Shown: positions 26,857 through 32,008 of the stretch, piece by piece
Layout: each line of letters starts with the position of its first letter
Position numbering within the stretch: position 1 is the first letter of the stretch
The notes under the pieces: generated by a model
Told to the model about the DNA's origin: nothing
The model's database searches: none
What the model saw: the letters and a program-made list of their open reading frames with translations, nothing else
Made by a program: the position numbers and the translations under genes
Source of the DNA: Clostridiales bacterium
Lineage (GTDB): Bacteria > Bacillota_A > Clostridia > Saccharofermentanales > Saccharofermentanaceae
Reading direction: 5' to 3'
Assembly: GCA_017649745.1 (NCBI GenBank)
Contig: JAGCGE010000152.1
Span: 8,734-72,733, forward strand
DNA length: 64,000 bases

Positions 26857-27327
26857 TCAAACTTCTTTCGACAGTATTACGCCCAGGAGTCGTTCTATCA
26901 TGGCGTCTTTGTTTTCTATCATGGCGTCTCTTCGATCGATACGGACATCCTTAAGTGAGATCTGCTCCTTAAGAAAGTCAAGACGTCTTCTATACGACTC
27001 TTCGGTTCTGTTTATGATGGATTCGAGCTCTGCTATGCGGTCTGATTTGTATGCTAAGATCGATTTCAGAGCATCCACTTCGCTTACGCTGACAGTATCA
27101 GTCTCGCTGTAGATTCCGAGAACAGCTGTGGCGATTGGTTTCAAGGTGTTTTCGTACTGAAATCCGAAATCTTCTGACCCATCAGAAAATACACGCTTTA
27201 CCGTTGATAAACTGACATATTCACCGTTCTGTTCGACCATATCTACTATCTTTTGATACGACAAACCATTCTCTTCTCGTACTCTTTTCAACTTGGTTAC
27301 GATGTCAGCGATTGTTTTCTGGTTCAT
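26857..27327 (-). CDS. XRE-type helix-turn-helix regulator with coiled-coil tail (probable lysogeny regulator)
   Basis: 156 aa. Residues 1-60 fit an HTH (LKRVREENGLSYQKIVDMVEQNGEYVSLSTVKRVF). The second half is a long charged helix (ALKSILAYKSDRIAELESII...RRRLDFLKEQIS, then DAMIENKDAMIERLLGV) that can dimerise. It lies leftward between integrase and the rightward early region, where the prophage repressor is usual. It lacks a peptidase domain, so classical SOS self-cleavage is not expected. Confidence 0.7.
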   Translation of the reverse strand: MNQKTIADIVTKLKRVREENGLSYQKIVDMVEQNGEYVSLSTVKRVFSDGSEDFGFQYENTLKPIATAVLGIYSETDTVSVSEVDALKSILAYKSDRIAELESIINRTEESYRRRLDFLKEQISLKDVRIDRRDAMIENKDAMIERLLGVILSKEV

Positions 27328-27370
27328 TTTTTAATCCTCTTTTCACACTGTTTTTGACCATGTTTAGGTC

Positions 27371-27399
27371 TTGTTTCATTCCGATAGATATGCTATGAT
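27371..27399 (+). promoter_or_regulatory. Sigma70-like promoter of the lysogeny-region RNA
   Basis: TTGTTT (27371-27376), a 17-nt spacer and TATGAT (27394-27399). The predicted start, about 27406, falls at the first base of the long stem of the RNA below, which supports the assignment. Confidence 0.55.
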
Positions 27400-27405
27400 A
27401 TAGCT

Positions 27406-27532
27406 GTCAGCAGGGCAGGCACCTTGCTACGGATTCAGTAAACGCCATATCACTCGATTCACTACTACGTCACACCAATGCATTTATTAAACGCTTTACT
27501 ACCGTCTCACCAGCCTGCCCTGCTGATATTTT
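27406..27532 (+). ncRNA. Long-stem structured RNA between repressor and excisionase-like gene
   Basis: A 13-bp perfect inverted repeat, CAGCAGGGCAGGC (27408-27420) and GCCTGCCCTGCTG (27513-27525), closes the molecule, extendable by about three more pairs. Two more nested helices occur inside: ACGG/CCGT (27429-27432 with 27502-27505) and AGTAAA/TTTACT (27438-27443 with 27495-27500), leaving an apical loop of about 50 nt rich in CA. The 3' helix is followed by ATATTTT. No ORF of note. It may act as a regulatory RNA in the lysis/lysogeny switch or as a structured leader of the next gene. Confidence 0.6.
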
Positions 27533-27587
27533 AACATATATTCACATAGTTTGTCAATAGGATAAATTAGAAAGGTAGGGGTTTCGC

Positions 27588-27833
27588 ATGGCAGAATTAG
27601 CGGTTGGGTCTGTACCGATCGCAGTAGCAGCACGGGTGTATGGTAAAGACGCATCATGGGTTAGAGCCGGGATAATCGCGGGTTGGCTTCCCATAGGAAC
27701 TGCGACTAGAGCTGGAAAGCTGGTTACGGACGTATCAGAGATGGACTCGAAGCTCGGTCGCATTAGTTACTATATCTCACCAAAGCTGCTGTTCGAGCAG
27801 ACGGGATACGTTTGGGACGGTACGCGAAAATAA
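27588..27833 (+). CDS. Excisionase-like small DNA-binding protein
   Basis: 81 aa. The sequence (VGSVPIAVAARVYGKDASWVRAGIIAGWLPIGTATR, then RISYYISPKLLFEQTGYVW) has the winged-helix pattern of small excisionase / MerR-like phage proteins. It is the first rightward gene beyond the regulator, a usual place for xis. Its last codons (CGA AAA TAA) double as the CGCGAAA element of the following promoter. Confidence 0.65.
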   Translation: MAELAVGSVPIAVAARVYGKDASWVRAGIIAGWLPIGTATRAGKLVTDVSEMDSKLGRISYYISPKLLFEQTGYVWDGTRK

Positions 27834-27848
27834 CAAATTGTATTATGA
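27823..27848 (+). promoter_or_regulatory. Compact phage promoter P1 (CGCGAAA-N11-TATTATGA)
   Basis: CGCGAAA at 27823-27829 and TATTAT at 27841-27846. The CGCGAAA overlaps the last codons and stop of the excisionase-like gene. A structured RNA with no ORF follows directly. Confidence 0.6.
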
Positions 27849-27949
27849 GAAGACTATCGTCTATGTGGATAGATATGAGTGCAGTCCGATCTACGGATTG
27901 GAAGCGCATATGGGTTCGACTCCCACGTCTACTTCTCATTTTTATTTTT
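27847..27949 (+). ncRNA. Structured RNA 1, cloverleaf-like with T-loop-type hairpin
   Basis: Downstream of P1 the sequence folds into three arms: CTATC/GATAG, a long arm ATATG...CATAT capped by AGTCC-GATCTAC-GGATT, and TGGG-TTCGACT-CCCA that looks like a tRNA T-arm. GAGAAG (27847-27852) can pair with CTTCTC (27932-27937) to close the whole, followed by a T-rich tail (ATTTTTATTTTT) that would terminate it. The arm sizes do not fit a normal tRNA. No ORF. Possible tRNA mimic; function unknown. Confidence 0.5.
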
Positions 27950-27964
27950 GAAAGGAGTTTTATT

Positions 27965-28351
27965 ATGCCAAGCGCAACACAGGCAGTGGTGACCAAGAAA
28001 AATCCGTTCTGGTTGCCGAAGAACCGGTACTACGAGTTGAAGTATTTCTGTCTCCAGTTCTGGGATTGGCAGAAACGCAGGGCTCAGCTCGATGGTATGG
28101 CTACCCGAGAGAACCGTGAACCGACAGAACAGGAGGCAATCGAACGTGCAGAACTCAGTGAGAAGATTCAGAAAGTGATGACCTGCTGTACACTCGCCGC
28201 CCATCAGTACGACGAGATTTTGCTGACAGGAGTGACAAAGGGACTCAGCTACGACGCCATGAGTGTGAAGAAAGTGCTCCCCATCGCTAGGGATGCATAC
28301 TATGTCATTTACAGGAAGTTCTTCTGGATTCTCGATTCTTCGCGAAAATAA
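27965..28351 (+). CDS. Conserved phage protein of unknown function
   Basis: 128 aa from ATG 27965, preceded by GAAAGGAG. Sequence has LPKNRYYELKYFCLQFWDWQK and TPTEQ-type helices (REPTEQEAIERAELSEKIQ), with no membrane segment or known active site. I recall similar small proteins near the start of early operons of Clostridia phages. The CGCGAAA element of promoter P2 lies in its last codons. Confidence 0.65.
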   Translation: MPSATQAVVTKKNPFWLPKNRYYELKYFCLQFWDWQKRRAQLDGMATRENREPTEQEAIERAELSEKIQKVMTCCTLAAHQYDEILLTGVTKGLSYDAMSVKKVLPIARDAYYVIYRKFFWILDSSRK

Positions 28352-28366
28352 CGCCTTCTATGATGA
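28341..28366 (+). promoter_or_regulatory. Compact phage promoter P2 (CGCGAAA-N11-TATGATGA)
   Basis: CGCGAAA at 28341-28347 lies in the last codons of the upstream gene (TCG CGA AAA TAA); TATGAT at 28359-28364, followed by the GAGGAGG ribosome-binding site of the next gene. Confidence 0.55.
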
Positions 28367-28379
28367 GGAGGTGTTCGAA

Positions 28380-28649
28380 ATGAGGACACAAGAAGAGATT
28401 AAAGCGATTGCAGAGGAGATTCGAATCAATACGAAACTCAAAATTTTAGACGAAGAGCGTGACAAGACAATCAATAAGATTCGGGAGTATGCATGGAAAC
28501 CTGAATCACAACTGATGTCACCGGCGGTTATCGGCGAGATTCTGAGAAGTTATGACCATCGAAAACGGGTACTCGCAGCACAGCTTAGTTATCTTGGCTG
28601 TCAGAAAGCATTTGTTGAATACCGCAAGAAAGTGAGGGAGCGTCTGTAA
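28380..28649 (+). CDS. Small helical protein of unknown function
   Basis: 89 aa from ATG 28380 (SD GAGGAGG, about 8 nt). All-helical, charged (EEIKAIAEEIRINTKLKILDEERDKTINKIREYAW...) and ending YRKKVRERL. It is a single-gene cassette: promoter P2 upstream and a terminator hairpin that includes its stop codon. Confidence 0.65.
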   Translation: MRTQEEIKAIAEEIRINTKLKILDEERDKTINKIREYAWKPESQLMSPAVIGEILRSYDHRKRVLAAQLSYLGCQKAFVEYRKKVRERL

Positions 28650-28669
28650 CGGACGCTCTTTCCTTTTTT
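28638..28669 (+). terminator. Terminator spanning the stop codon
   Basis: GAGCGTC (28638-28644) pairs with GACGCTC (28652-28658), with the TAA stop in the loop, and is followed by TTTCCTTTTTT. The next promoter begins at 28670, directly after the T-run. Confidence 0.8.
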
Positions 28670-28695
28670 CGCGAAAATTACACTTTCTATAGTGA
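28670..28695 (+). promoter_or_regulatory. Compact phage promoter P3 (CGCGAAA-N11-TATAGTGA)
   Basis: CGCGAAA at 28670-28676, TATAGT at 28688-28693, ATTACAC between. It abuts the preceding terminator and precedes GAAAGGAGG. Confidence 0.65.
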
Positions 28696-28709
28696 AAGGA
28701 GGGATATGT

Positions 28710-28928
28710 ATGGAGTACAGATTCATATTGTACCGAGAAGCCAAGGACGGTTATACTGTTGTAGACCAGTGGATGGATTCGTTCGATTCGGACGATGACG
28801 CCGCGGACTACATTTGTGATTATAACTGCATGATGGCTGAAACGGGATGCGACGAAATGTTATGTAGTCCTGATATTCCGTTTGAAACATGTTATGAATA
28901 TAAAATACTTACACCAACATTGAATTGA
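28710..28928 (+). CDS. Small acidic protein
   Basis: 72 aa from ATG 28710, which fits AAAGGAGGG better than an in-frame ATG-less start upstream. Composition is acidic with four Cys (CDYNCMMAETGCDEMLC). It begins MEYRFILYREAKDGYTVVDQW, a beta/alpha opening I cannot assign. Monocistronic, between promoter P3 and a terminator. Confidence 0.6.
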   Translation: MEYRFILYREAKDGYTVVDQWMDSFDSDDDAADYICDYNCMMAETGCDEMLCSPDIPFETCYEYKILTPTLN

Positions 28929-28950
28929 GACTCTGCGGAGTCTCTTTTCT
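28927..28950 (+). terminator. Terminator after 28710 gene
   Basis: GAGACTC-TGCG-GAGTCTC (28927-28944) followed by TTTTCT. It begins at the stop codon of the upstream gene. Confidence 0.8.
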
Positions 28951-29012
28951 TTCTTCCATTTTCGCACGAGGCTACCTGTAATCCATGATATATTAGTAAG
29001 GAGGTGAAAAGG

Positions 29013-29240
29013 ATGGTATCTGCAATCATTGGTGCAGTAATCGGTCTGGTTCTCGGAGTAATTGCCGGTGCTGGCATCATGAAAGAAGTATATAAGTCAG
29101 ACAAGATTGGAAAGCTGCGTATGGACGACACCACCGGAGATCCATATCTGTTCCTCGAGCTGCACGTCCCGGTTGAAGTGGCGCTTCAGCGTAAGGAATG
29201 CCTGCTTGAGGTCGATCTGACACCCATCACGCAAGATTAA
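29013..29240 (+). CDS. Small membrane-anchored protein
   Basis: 75 aa from ATG 29013, preceded by AAGGAGG. N-terminal Gly-rich membrane segment (AIIGAVIGLVLGVIAGAGIM) followed by a short cytosolic part (DDTTGDPYLFLELHVPVEVALQRKECLLEVDL). This type is common in Firmicutes phages near early genes; function unknown. A hairpin GAGACCGAAAGGCTC just downstream (about 29253) with ATATTTT may terminate it. Confidence 0.65.
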   Translation: MVSAIIGAVIGLVLGVIAGAGIMKEVYKSDKIGKLRMDDTTGDPYLFLELHVPVEVALQRKECLLEVDLTPITQD

Positions 29241-29301
29241 CAACTACTAATATGAGACCGAAAGGCTCAATATTTTCTTAAAACCGAAAGGAGAATGAAC
29301 C

Positions 29302-30048
29302 ATGGGTATGTATGAAAACATTGAGAGTCTGGATAAGGAACTTGGACGTCTTACGACGAAACTTTCCAATCTGGAACCGGAGTCAGAAGCCTATAAGGCA
29401 GTTAGAGTGTCTCTTGACACGTTGTATAAGGTCAGAAACGACGTATACAAGGTGGATACTGAGGACATCGCAGCGCGCGATAAGTCCGATGTTGACGTGA
29501 AGCAAAAAGAAGCAGAACTGGAAATTCGCAAACAGGAACTCGAATCTGCGAATACCAAGATCGAGAACGAACGTAAGCAGAAAGAGGACGAACTGAAGTC
29601 CGCTAATGATCGGTTCACTCGAGAAATGGAAATGCGGGGAGCAGAACTGGAAGCACGAAAACTGGAACTGGAATCCGCAAACACAAAGATCGAGAACGAA
29701 CGGAAATCAAAAGAGGATGAATTGAAATCCGCTAACGAACGGTTCGCTCAAGAAATGCGTATTCGAGAAGCGGAACTGGAAGCGAGAAAACAGGAACTGG
29801 AATCTGCCGAACGTCAGCATAAGGACGATATCAAGTCGCAGCGATTCAATCGTGTCCGCGATTACGTTGTTACTGGCATCACAAGCGTTGTCAAGATTGG
29901 TACTACACTGCTCGCGGCGTACCTGACATTTGAGGTAGCTAAGAAAGGATATCAGTTTGAGAAAGACGGCTGTCCGACGAGCAAGACTTTCAGAGATGAA
30001 ATGAAAAATTCCATCGATTTGTTCAAGGATTTGGCGAAAAGCAAATGA
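29302..30048 (+). CDS. Coiled-coil protein with tandem repeats and C-terminal membrane segment
   Basis: 248 aa. Residues about 70-180 are three nearly identical 43-residue coiled-coil units (AELEIRKQELESANTKIENE, repeated as AELEARKLELESANTKIENE and then AELEARKQELESAERQ); in DNA the units start at 29512, 29641 and 29770, exactly 129 nt apart. A hydrophobic segment (VTGITSVVKIGTTLLAAYLTF) follows, then a polar tail with GCPTSKTFRDE. It probably spans from cytoplasm to membrane as a rod. Repeat number may vary between relatives. Confidence 0.7.
   Translation: MGMYENIESLDKELGRLTTKLSNLEPESEAYKAVRVSLDTLYKVRNDVYKVDTEDIAARDKSDVDVKQKEAELEIRKQELESANTKIENERKQKEDELKSANDRFTREMEMRGAELEARKLELESANTKIENERKSKEDELKSANERFAQEMRIREAELEARKQELESAERQHKDDIKSQRFNRVRDYVVTGITSVVKIGTTLLAAYLTFEVAKKGYQFEKDGCPTSKTFRDEMKNSIDLFKDLAKSK
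29512..29895 (+). repeat. Tandem 129-bp repeat within the coiled-coil gene
   Basis: Two complete units and one partial unit of 129 bp, starting at 29512, 29641 and 29770 with GCAGAACTGGAA or its GCGGAACTGGAA variant. The reading frame is kept, so gain or loss of a unit would only change the rod length. Confidence 0.7.
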
Positions 30049-30058
30049 GCAAAGGTTC

Positions 30059-30094
30059 GAAGAGCTCGCGTATTATGCGTGGGCTCTTCCTTTT
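30059..30094 (+). terminator. Terminator after coiled-coil gene
   Basis: GAAGAGC (30059-30065) pairs with GCTCTTC (30083-30089), with further pairing CGCG/GCGTG inside, followed by CTTTT. Confidence 0.75.
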
Positions 30095-30095
30095 G

Positions 30096-30121
30096 CGCCA
30101 TTTATACATCCAATATTATGG
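30096..30121 (+). promoter_or_regulatory. Compact phage promoter P4, CGC-variant (CGCCATT-N11-TATTATGG)
   Basis: CGCCATT at 30096-30102 with TATTAT at 30114-30119, the same register as P1-P3. It follows the terminator T-run, and is itself followed 25 nt later by a host-type promoter. Confidence 0.55.
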
Positions 30122-30142
30122 AGGAAAAGAGCTCTGGACCTC

Positions 30143-30171
30143 TTGAAATATCCATCGGAATATGCTATACT
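30143..30171 (+). promoter_or_regulatory. Sigma70/sigmaA-type promoter
   Basis: TTGAAA (30143-30148), a 17-nt spacer and TATACT (30166-30171), 35 nt before the ATG at 30206. It lies in tandem with the compact promoter P4, so this gene may be read by two kinds of holoenzyme. Confidence 0.65.
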
Positions 30172-30205
30172 AGCTATAACCGAGGACGAAAGGAGGTAAT
30201 CGGGC

Positions 30206-30454
30206 ATGAATGAGAAACGTCGCAGAGCACTCGAAACGGGTGAATACATCTGCCCGGAGTGTGGCGAACTCATGGTCTTCGAAGACGAAAAGTGGAGGGA
30301 TTCACTGGTCTGCGAGAACTGTGGTTACAGCTGTCAGTTGGATGATTACGGAGACGATCCGGATGATGTCGACCGGCGGCGTATCACAGAGATCGCAGGT
30401 TCGCCTGACACCGAAACCTACGAAGAGGTTTACGACGATGAAGACGATGACTGA
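30206..30454 (+). CDS. Zinc-ribbon protein
   Basis: 82 aa. CPECGELMVFEDEKWRDSLVCENCGY is a four-cysteine zinc ribbon of the type that binds nucleic acid or protein. The C-terminus is very acidic (EEVYDDEDDD), like a DNA mimic or charged tail. AAAGGAGG precedes the ATG. Could be a transcription or repair accessory; no direct evidence. Confidence 0.65.
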   Translation: MNEKRRRALETGEYICPECGELMVFEDEKWRDSLVCENCGYSCQLDDYGDDPDDVDRRRITEIAGSPDTETYEEVYDDEDDD

Positions 30455-30461
30455 TTGACCA

Positions 30462-30506
30462 AGAGAGAGTCTGTGCAATGACGATTGCATGGGCTCTTTC
30501 TTTTTA
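30462..30506 (+). terminator. Terminator after zinc-ribbon gene
   Basis: TGCAAT/ATTGCA inner stem within a larger AGAG...CTCT stem, ending in CTTTCTTTTT. Confidence 0.7.
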
Positions 30507-30510
30507 TGTG

Positions 30511-30536
30511 CGCAGTTTTTACATCGAATATTATGG
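30511..30536 (+). promoter_or_regulatory. Compact phage promoter P5, CGC-variant (CGCAGTT-N11-TATTATGG)
   Basis: CGCAGTT at 30511-30517 and TATTAT at 30529-30534, placed straight after the terminator. Confidence 0.55.
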
Positions 30537-30572
30537 CAAACAAGCCTATCAAACAGTAAAGGAGAGATTGCT

Positions 30573-30815
30573 ATGAAAAAACCGCAAGATGTTGCAATGG
30601 AGCGAATGATTCGATGGATGAACATTGAGGCTGCCATTGGTCATGCTTATTACACGATTTATCGGGTTGGAAAAAAGTGTAAATGCAAGACCGTAATGGA
30701 TTGGGCTGATAAAAAGCAAAAAGAATCATTTTGCACTGAGATGCTGATGTACCTTGGCGTTTTAGACGCAGTCGGTCAAATGAAAGGCTATACCAATAAG
30801 GAGGAGTCCGCTTGA
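30573..30815 (+). CDS. Small protein of unknown function with NKEES-type C-terminus
   Basis: 80 aa from ATG 30573 (SD AAAGGAGAG). Basic and helical (MERMIRWMNIEAAIGHAYYTIYRVGKKCKCK). The last codons (ACCAATAAGGAGGAGTCC) are the same AATAAGGAGGAGTCC string that ends two zinc-binding genes at 52.0 and 52.4 kb, which suggests shared ancestry of the 3' end. Function unknown. Confidence 0.6.
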   Translation: MKKPQDVAMERMIRWMNIEAAIGHAYYTIYRVGKKCKCKTVMDWADKKQKESFCTEMLMYLGVLDAVGQMKGYTNKEESA

Positions 30816-30834
30816 CAGCGGCTTTTCCTTTTTT
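30808..30834 (+). terminator. Short terminator spanning the stop codon
   Basis: CCGCT-TGAC-AGCGG hairpin (30808-30821), with the TGA stop in the loop, followed by CTTTTCCTTTTTT. Confidence 0.7.
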
Positions 30835-30835
30835 G

Positions 30836-30861
30836 CGCGAAATTTACAAATCATATTATGA
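30836..30861 (+). promoter_or_regulatory. Compact phage promoter P6 (CGCGAAA-N11-TATTATGA)
   Basis: CGCGAAA 30836-30842, TATTAT 30854-30859. It drives structured RNA 2, not an ORF. Confidence 0.65.
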
Positions 30862-30958
30862 GAAGAAATCGTGAGGTTTAATCCTAGACGATGGTAAGGA
30901 GAGCGATGAAGATTAAGAGTCAAACCGTACTCTCAAACGACTTCTTCTTATTTTTTTT
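30859..30958 (+). ncRNA. Structured RNA 2, closed by a long helix and ended by eight T
   Basis: TGAGAAGAAATCGT (30859-30872) pairs with ACGACTTCTTCTTA (30937-30950) with one A-C mismatch, followed at once by TTTTTTTT, an ideal terminator. Inside are AGG/CCT and GAGT/ACTC hairpins. The 100-nt interval contains no ORF of note and lies exactly between two compact promoters. Function unknown. Part of the closing helix lies in the promoter, so the true 5' end matters. Confidence 0.6.
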
Positions 30959-30959
30959 A

Positions 30960-30985
30960 CGCGAAAACTGCATACTATATAATGG
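30960..30985 (+). promoter_or_regulatory. Compact phage promoter P7 (CGCGAAA-N11-TATAATGG)
   Basis: CGCGAAA 30960-30966 and TATAAT 30978-30983, with ACTGCA in between. It starts 2 nt after the T-run of RNA 2 and drives structured RNA 3. Confidence 0.65.
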
Positions 30986-31155
30986 AATAAAGCAAACAAT
31001 TGGGCTATTGAGAGTTAAGAACTCAACGTAACGCGTTTGGCGTAAGCTCTGCCCTGTGCTCGTGTGAATCGAAACAGTCCCTGCTTATTCTACGAATTTT
31101 AGGCGGGTGCAGAAAGCACGTAATAGAATCGAATGAATCACTGCCTATTATTTTT
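30984..31155 (+). ncRNA. Structured RNA 3
   Basis: GGAATAAAGCA (30984-30994) can pair with TGCTTATTC (31082-31090) to close a first domain, and AGGCGGGTG (31101-31109) with CACTGCCT (31139-31146) to close a second, with GTGC-AGAAA-GCAC inside and ATTATTTTT after it. The 3' parts of the two domains resemble each other (GAATCGAA...CTGCTTATT and GAATCGAA...CTGCCTATT), suggesting duplication. No ORF. It fills most of the 410-nt gene-free stretch from 30816 to 31225. Confidence 0.5.
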
Positions 31156-31159
31156 CTTT

Positions 31160-31185
31160 CGCGAATTTCACACCATATATAATGG
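31160..31185 (+). promoter_or_regulatory. Compact phage promoter P8 (CGCGAAT-N11-TATAATGG)
   Basis: CGCGAAT 31160-31166 and TATAAT 31178-31183, with TTCACACCA in between. It precedes the leader peptide and 31226 gene. Confidence 0.6.
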
Positions 31186-31197
31186 AGAAATCCGACC

Positions 31198-31221
31198 ATG
31201 AAAAACTTTACGAGGAGGTAA
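31198..31221 (+). CDS. Possible 7-codon leader peptide MKNFTRR
   Basis: ATG AAA AAC TTT ACG AGG AGG TAA, with weak SD GGAG about 10 nt upstream. The AGG AGG codons are the ribosome-binding site for the gene at 31226, so ribosomes translating the leader would occupy that site. This could couple or delay translation. Small enough to be chance. Confidence 0.35.
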   Translation: MKNFTRR

Positions 31222-31225
31222 TCTT

Positions 31226-31444
31226 ATGAAGTACAAAACTGTTCAGGCGGCACATGAAATCAGAATGTGGACCATTGCTCTGGCTACAGGATTCATCGCG
31301 GCGAAGAAGTACGTCGATACGCATCCGGCAGCAGCGGAATGGCTCGATGACAAGGTGTCGCGAGTGACCAGCAAGTTCAAGAAAAAGGAGGAACCGAAAA
31401 CCGAGGAAAAGATCATCAAGGTTATGATTATCCGCGAGGATTGA
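31226..31444 (+). CDS. Small membrane-associated protein
   Basis: 72 aa with GAGGAGG upstream. One hydrophobic stretch (WTIALATGFIAAKKYV) and a Lys/Glu-rich C-terminus (FKKKEEPKTEEKIIKVMII). It is a single-gene cassette between P8 and a terminator. Confidence 0.6.
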   Translation: MKYKTVQAAHEIRMWTIALATGFIAAKKYVDTHPAAAEWLDDKVSRVTSKFKKKEEPKTEEKIIKVMIIRED

Positions 31445-31467
31445 GCGCGCATGCGCTCTTTCCTTTT
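31443..31467 (+). terminator. Terminator overlapping the stop codon
   Basis: GAGCGC-GCAT-GCGCTC (31443-31458) then TTTCCTTTT. The hairpin begins within the TGA stop of the 31226 gene. Confidence 0.8.
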
Positions 31468-31468
31468 G

Positions 31469-31494
31469 CGCGAAAATTGCATTTTATATAATGG
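31469..31494 (+). promoter_or_regulatory. Compact phage promoter P9 (CGCGAAA-N11-TATAATGG)
   Basis: CGCGAAA 31469-31475, TATAAT 31487-31492, ATTGCA in between. One of the closest matches to the consensus. Confidence 0.7.
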
Positions 31495-31527
31495 AAGAAT
31501 ACCCGTATGTAACAAAGGAGGTAAATC

Positions 31528-31614
31528 ATGAAAAGACTGGGTAATGTTATTGTAAGAATCGTGGGGGCAACCCTGATCGTCAAGGCAATCAAAACCATTC
31601 TTATCGATATCTGA
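31528..31614 (+). CDS. 28-aa hydrophobic micropeptide
   Basis: ATG at 31528 has AAAGGAGG 7 nt upstream. The translation MKRLGNVIVRIVGATLIVKA continues to IKTILIDI, a short amphipathic or membrane helix with a basic start. It has its own compact promoter P9 and a terminator after it, so it is the whole content of the cassette. Possibly a membrane-active or regulatory peptide. Confidence 0.55.
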   Translation: MKRLGNVIVRIVGATLIVKAIKTILIDI

Positions 31615-31639
31615 TAGATAACGGTATTCGACAGAATTA

Positions 31640-31672
31640 GAGAACTGTCTAAACGACGGTTCTCTTTTTCTT
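31640..31672 (+). terminator. Terminator after micropeptide
   Basis: GAGAAC (31640-31645) pairs with GTTCTC (31659-31664), and GTC/GAC inside; followed by TTTTTCTTTTC. Confidence 0.8.
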
Positions 31673-31674
31673 TT

Positions 31675-31700
31675 CGCACATTTTACGCCCTATATAATGG
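31675..31700 (+). promoter_or_regulatory. Compact phage promoter P10, CGC-variant (CGCACAT-N11-TATAATGG)
   Basis: CGCACAT 31675-31681 and TATAAT 31693-31698, with TTTACGCCC in between, immediately after the T-run of the terminator. Confidence 0.6.
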
Positions 31701-31733
31701 AAGAAAATCCGCCAATTTTGAAAGGAGAAAGGC

Positions 31734-31949
31734 ATGGATGAAATGAAAATCAAAAGCGACTGGTTAAGAAAACTTGTGTCGAAATACATCATGAAACAGA
31801 TCAAGAAGAAGACTGGATATGACGTTAAGGTCGATATCGGTCAGATTTACGTATCTGTGGATGACGGTGATCAGGCACACGTACACCTCGAAGTCAATGC
31901 TGACATGAACAAAGCCGATCTGGAAAAGATCGCGGATGATCTGATGTAA
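31734..31949 (+). CDS. Small alpha/beta protein of unknown function
   Basis: 71 aa, ATG 31734 after GAAAGGAG (ATG 31743 also possible). Basic helix (SDWLRKLVSKYIMKQIKKKTGY) followed by a beta segment (VKVDIGQIYVSVDDGDQAHVHLEVNADM). I recall this small fold in other Clostridia phages but know no function. Confidence 0.6.
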   Translation: MDEMKIKSDWLRKLVSKYIMKQIKKKTGYDVKVDIGQIYVSVDDGDQAHVHLEVNADMNKADLEKIADDLM

Positions 31950-31953
31950 GCTT

Positions 31954-31978
31954 GAGGGCGTCTGTTACGGACGCTCTT
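31954..31978 (+). terminator. Terminator hairpin, weak T-run
   Basis: GAGGGCGTC (31954-31962) pairs with GACGCTCTT (31970-31978), mostly GC. The downstream stretch is GGCTTCTTC, so read-through into 32009 is likely. Confidence 0.55.
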
Positions 31979-32008
31979 GGCTTCTTCAAAACTGAAAGGA
32001 GAATGATT

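Noticed and set aside
27847..27949. tRNA gene
   Set aside because: A T-arm-like hairpin is present, but D-arm and anticodon arm lengths do not fit and there is no proper 7-bp acceptor stem next to the T-arm; kept as a structured RNA.
28963..28990. Seventeenth compact promoter (CGCACGA...)
   Set aside because: Located after a terminator as expected, but nothing like TATWATGR lies 11 nt downstream.
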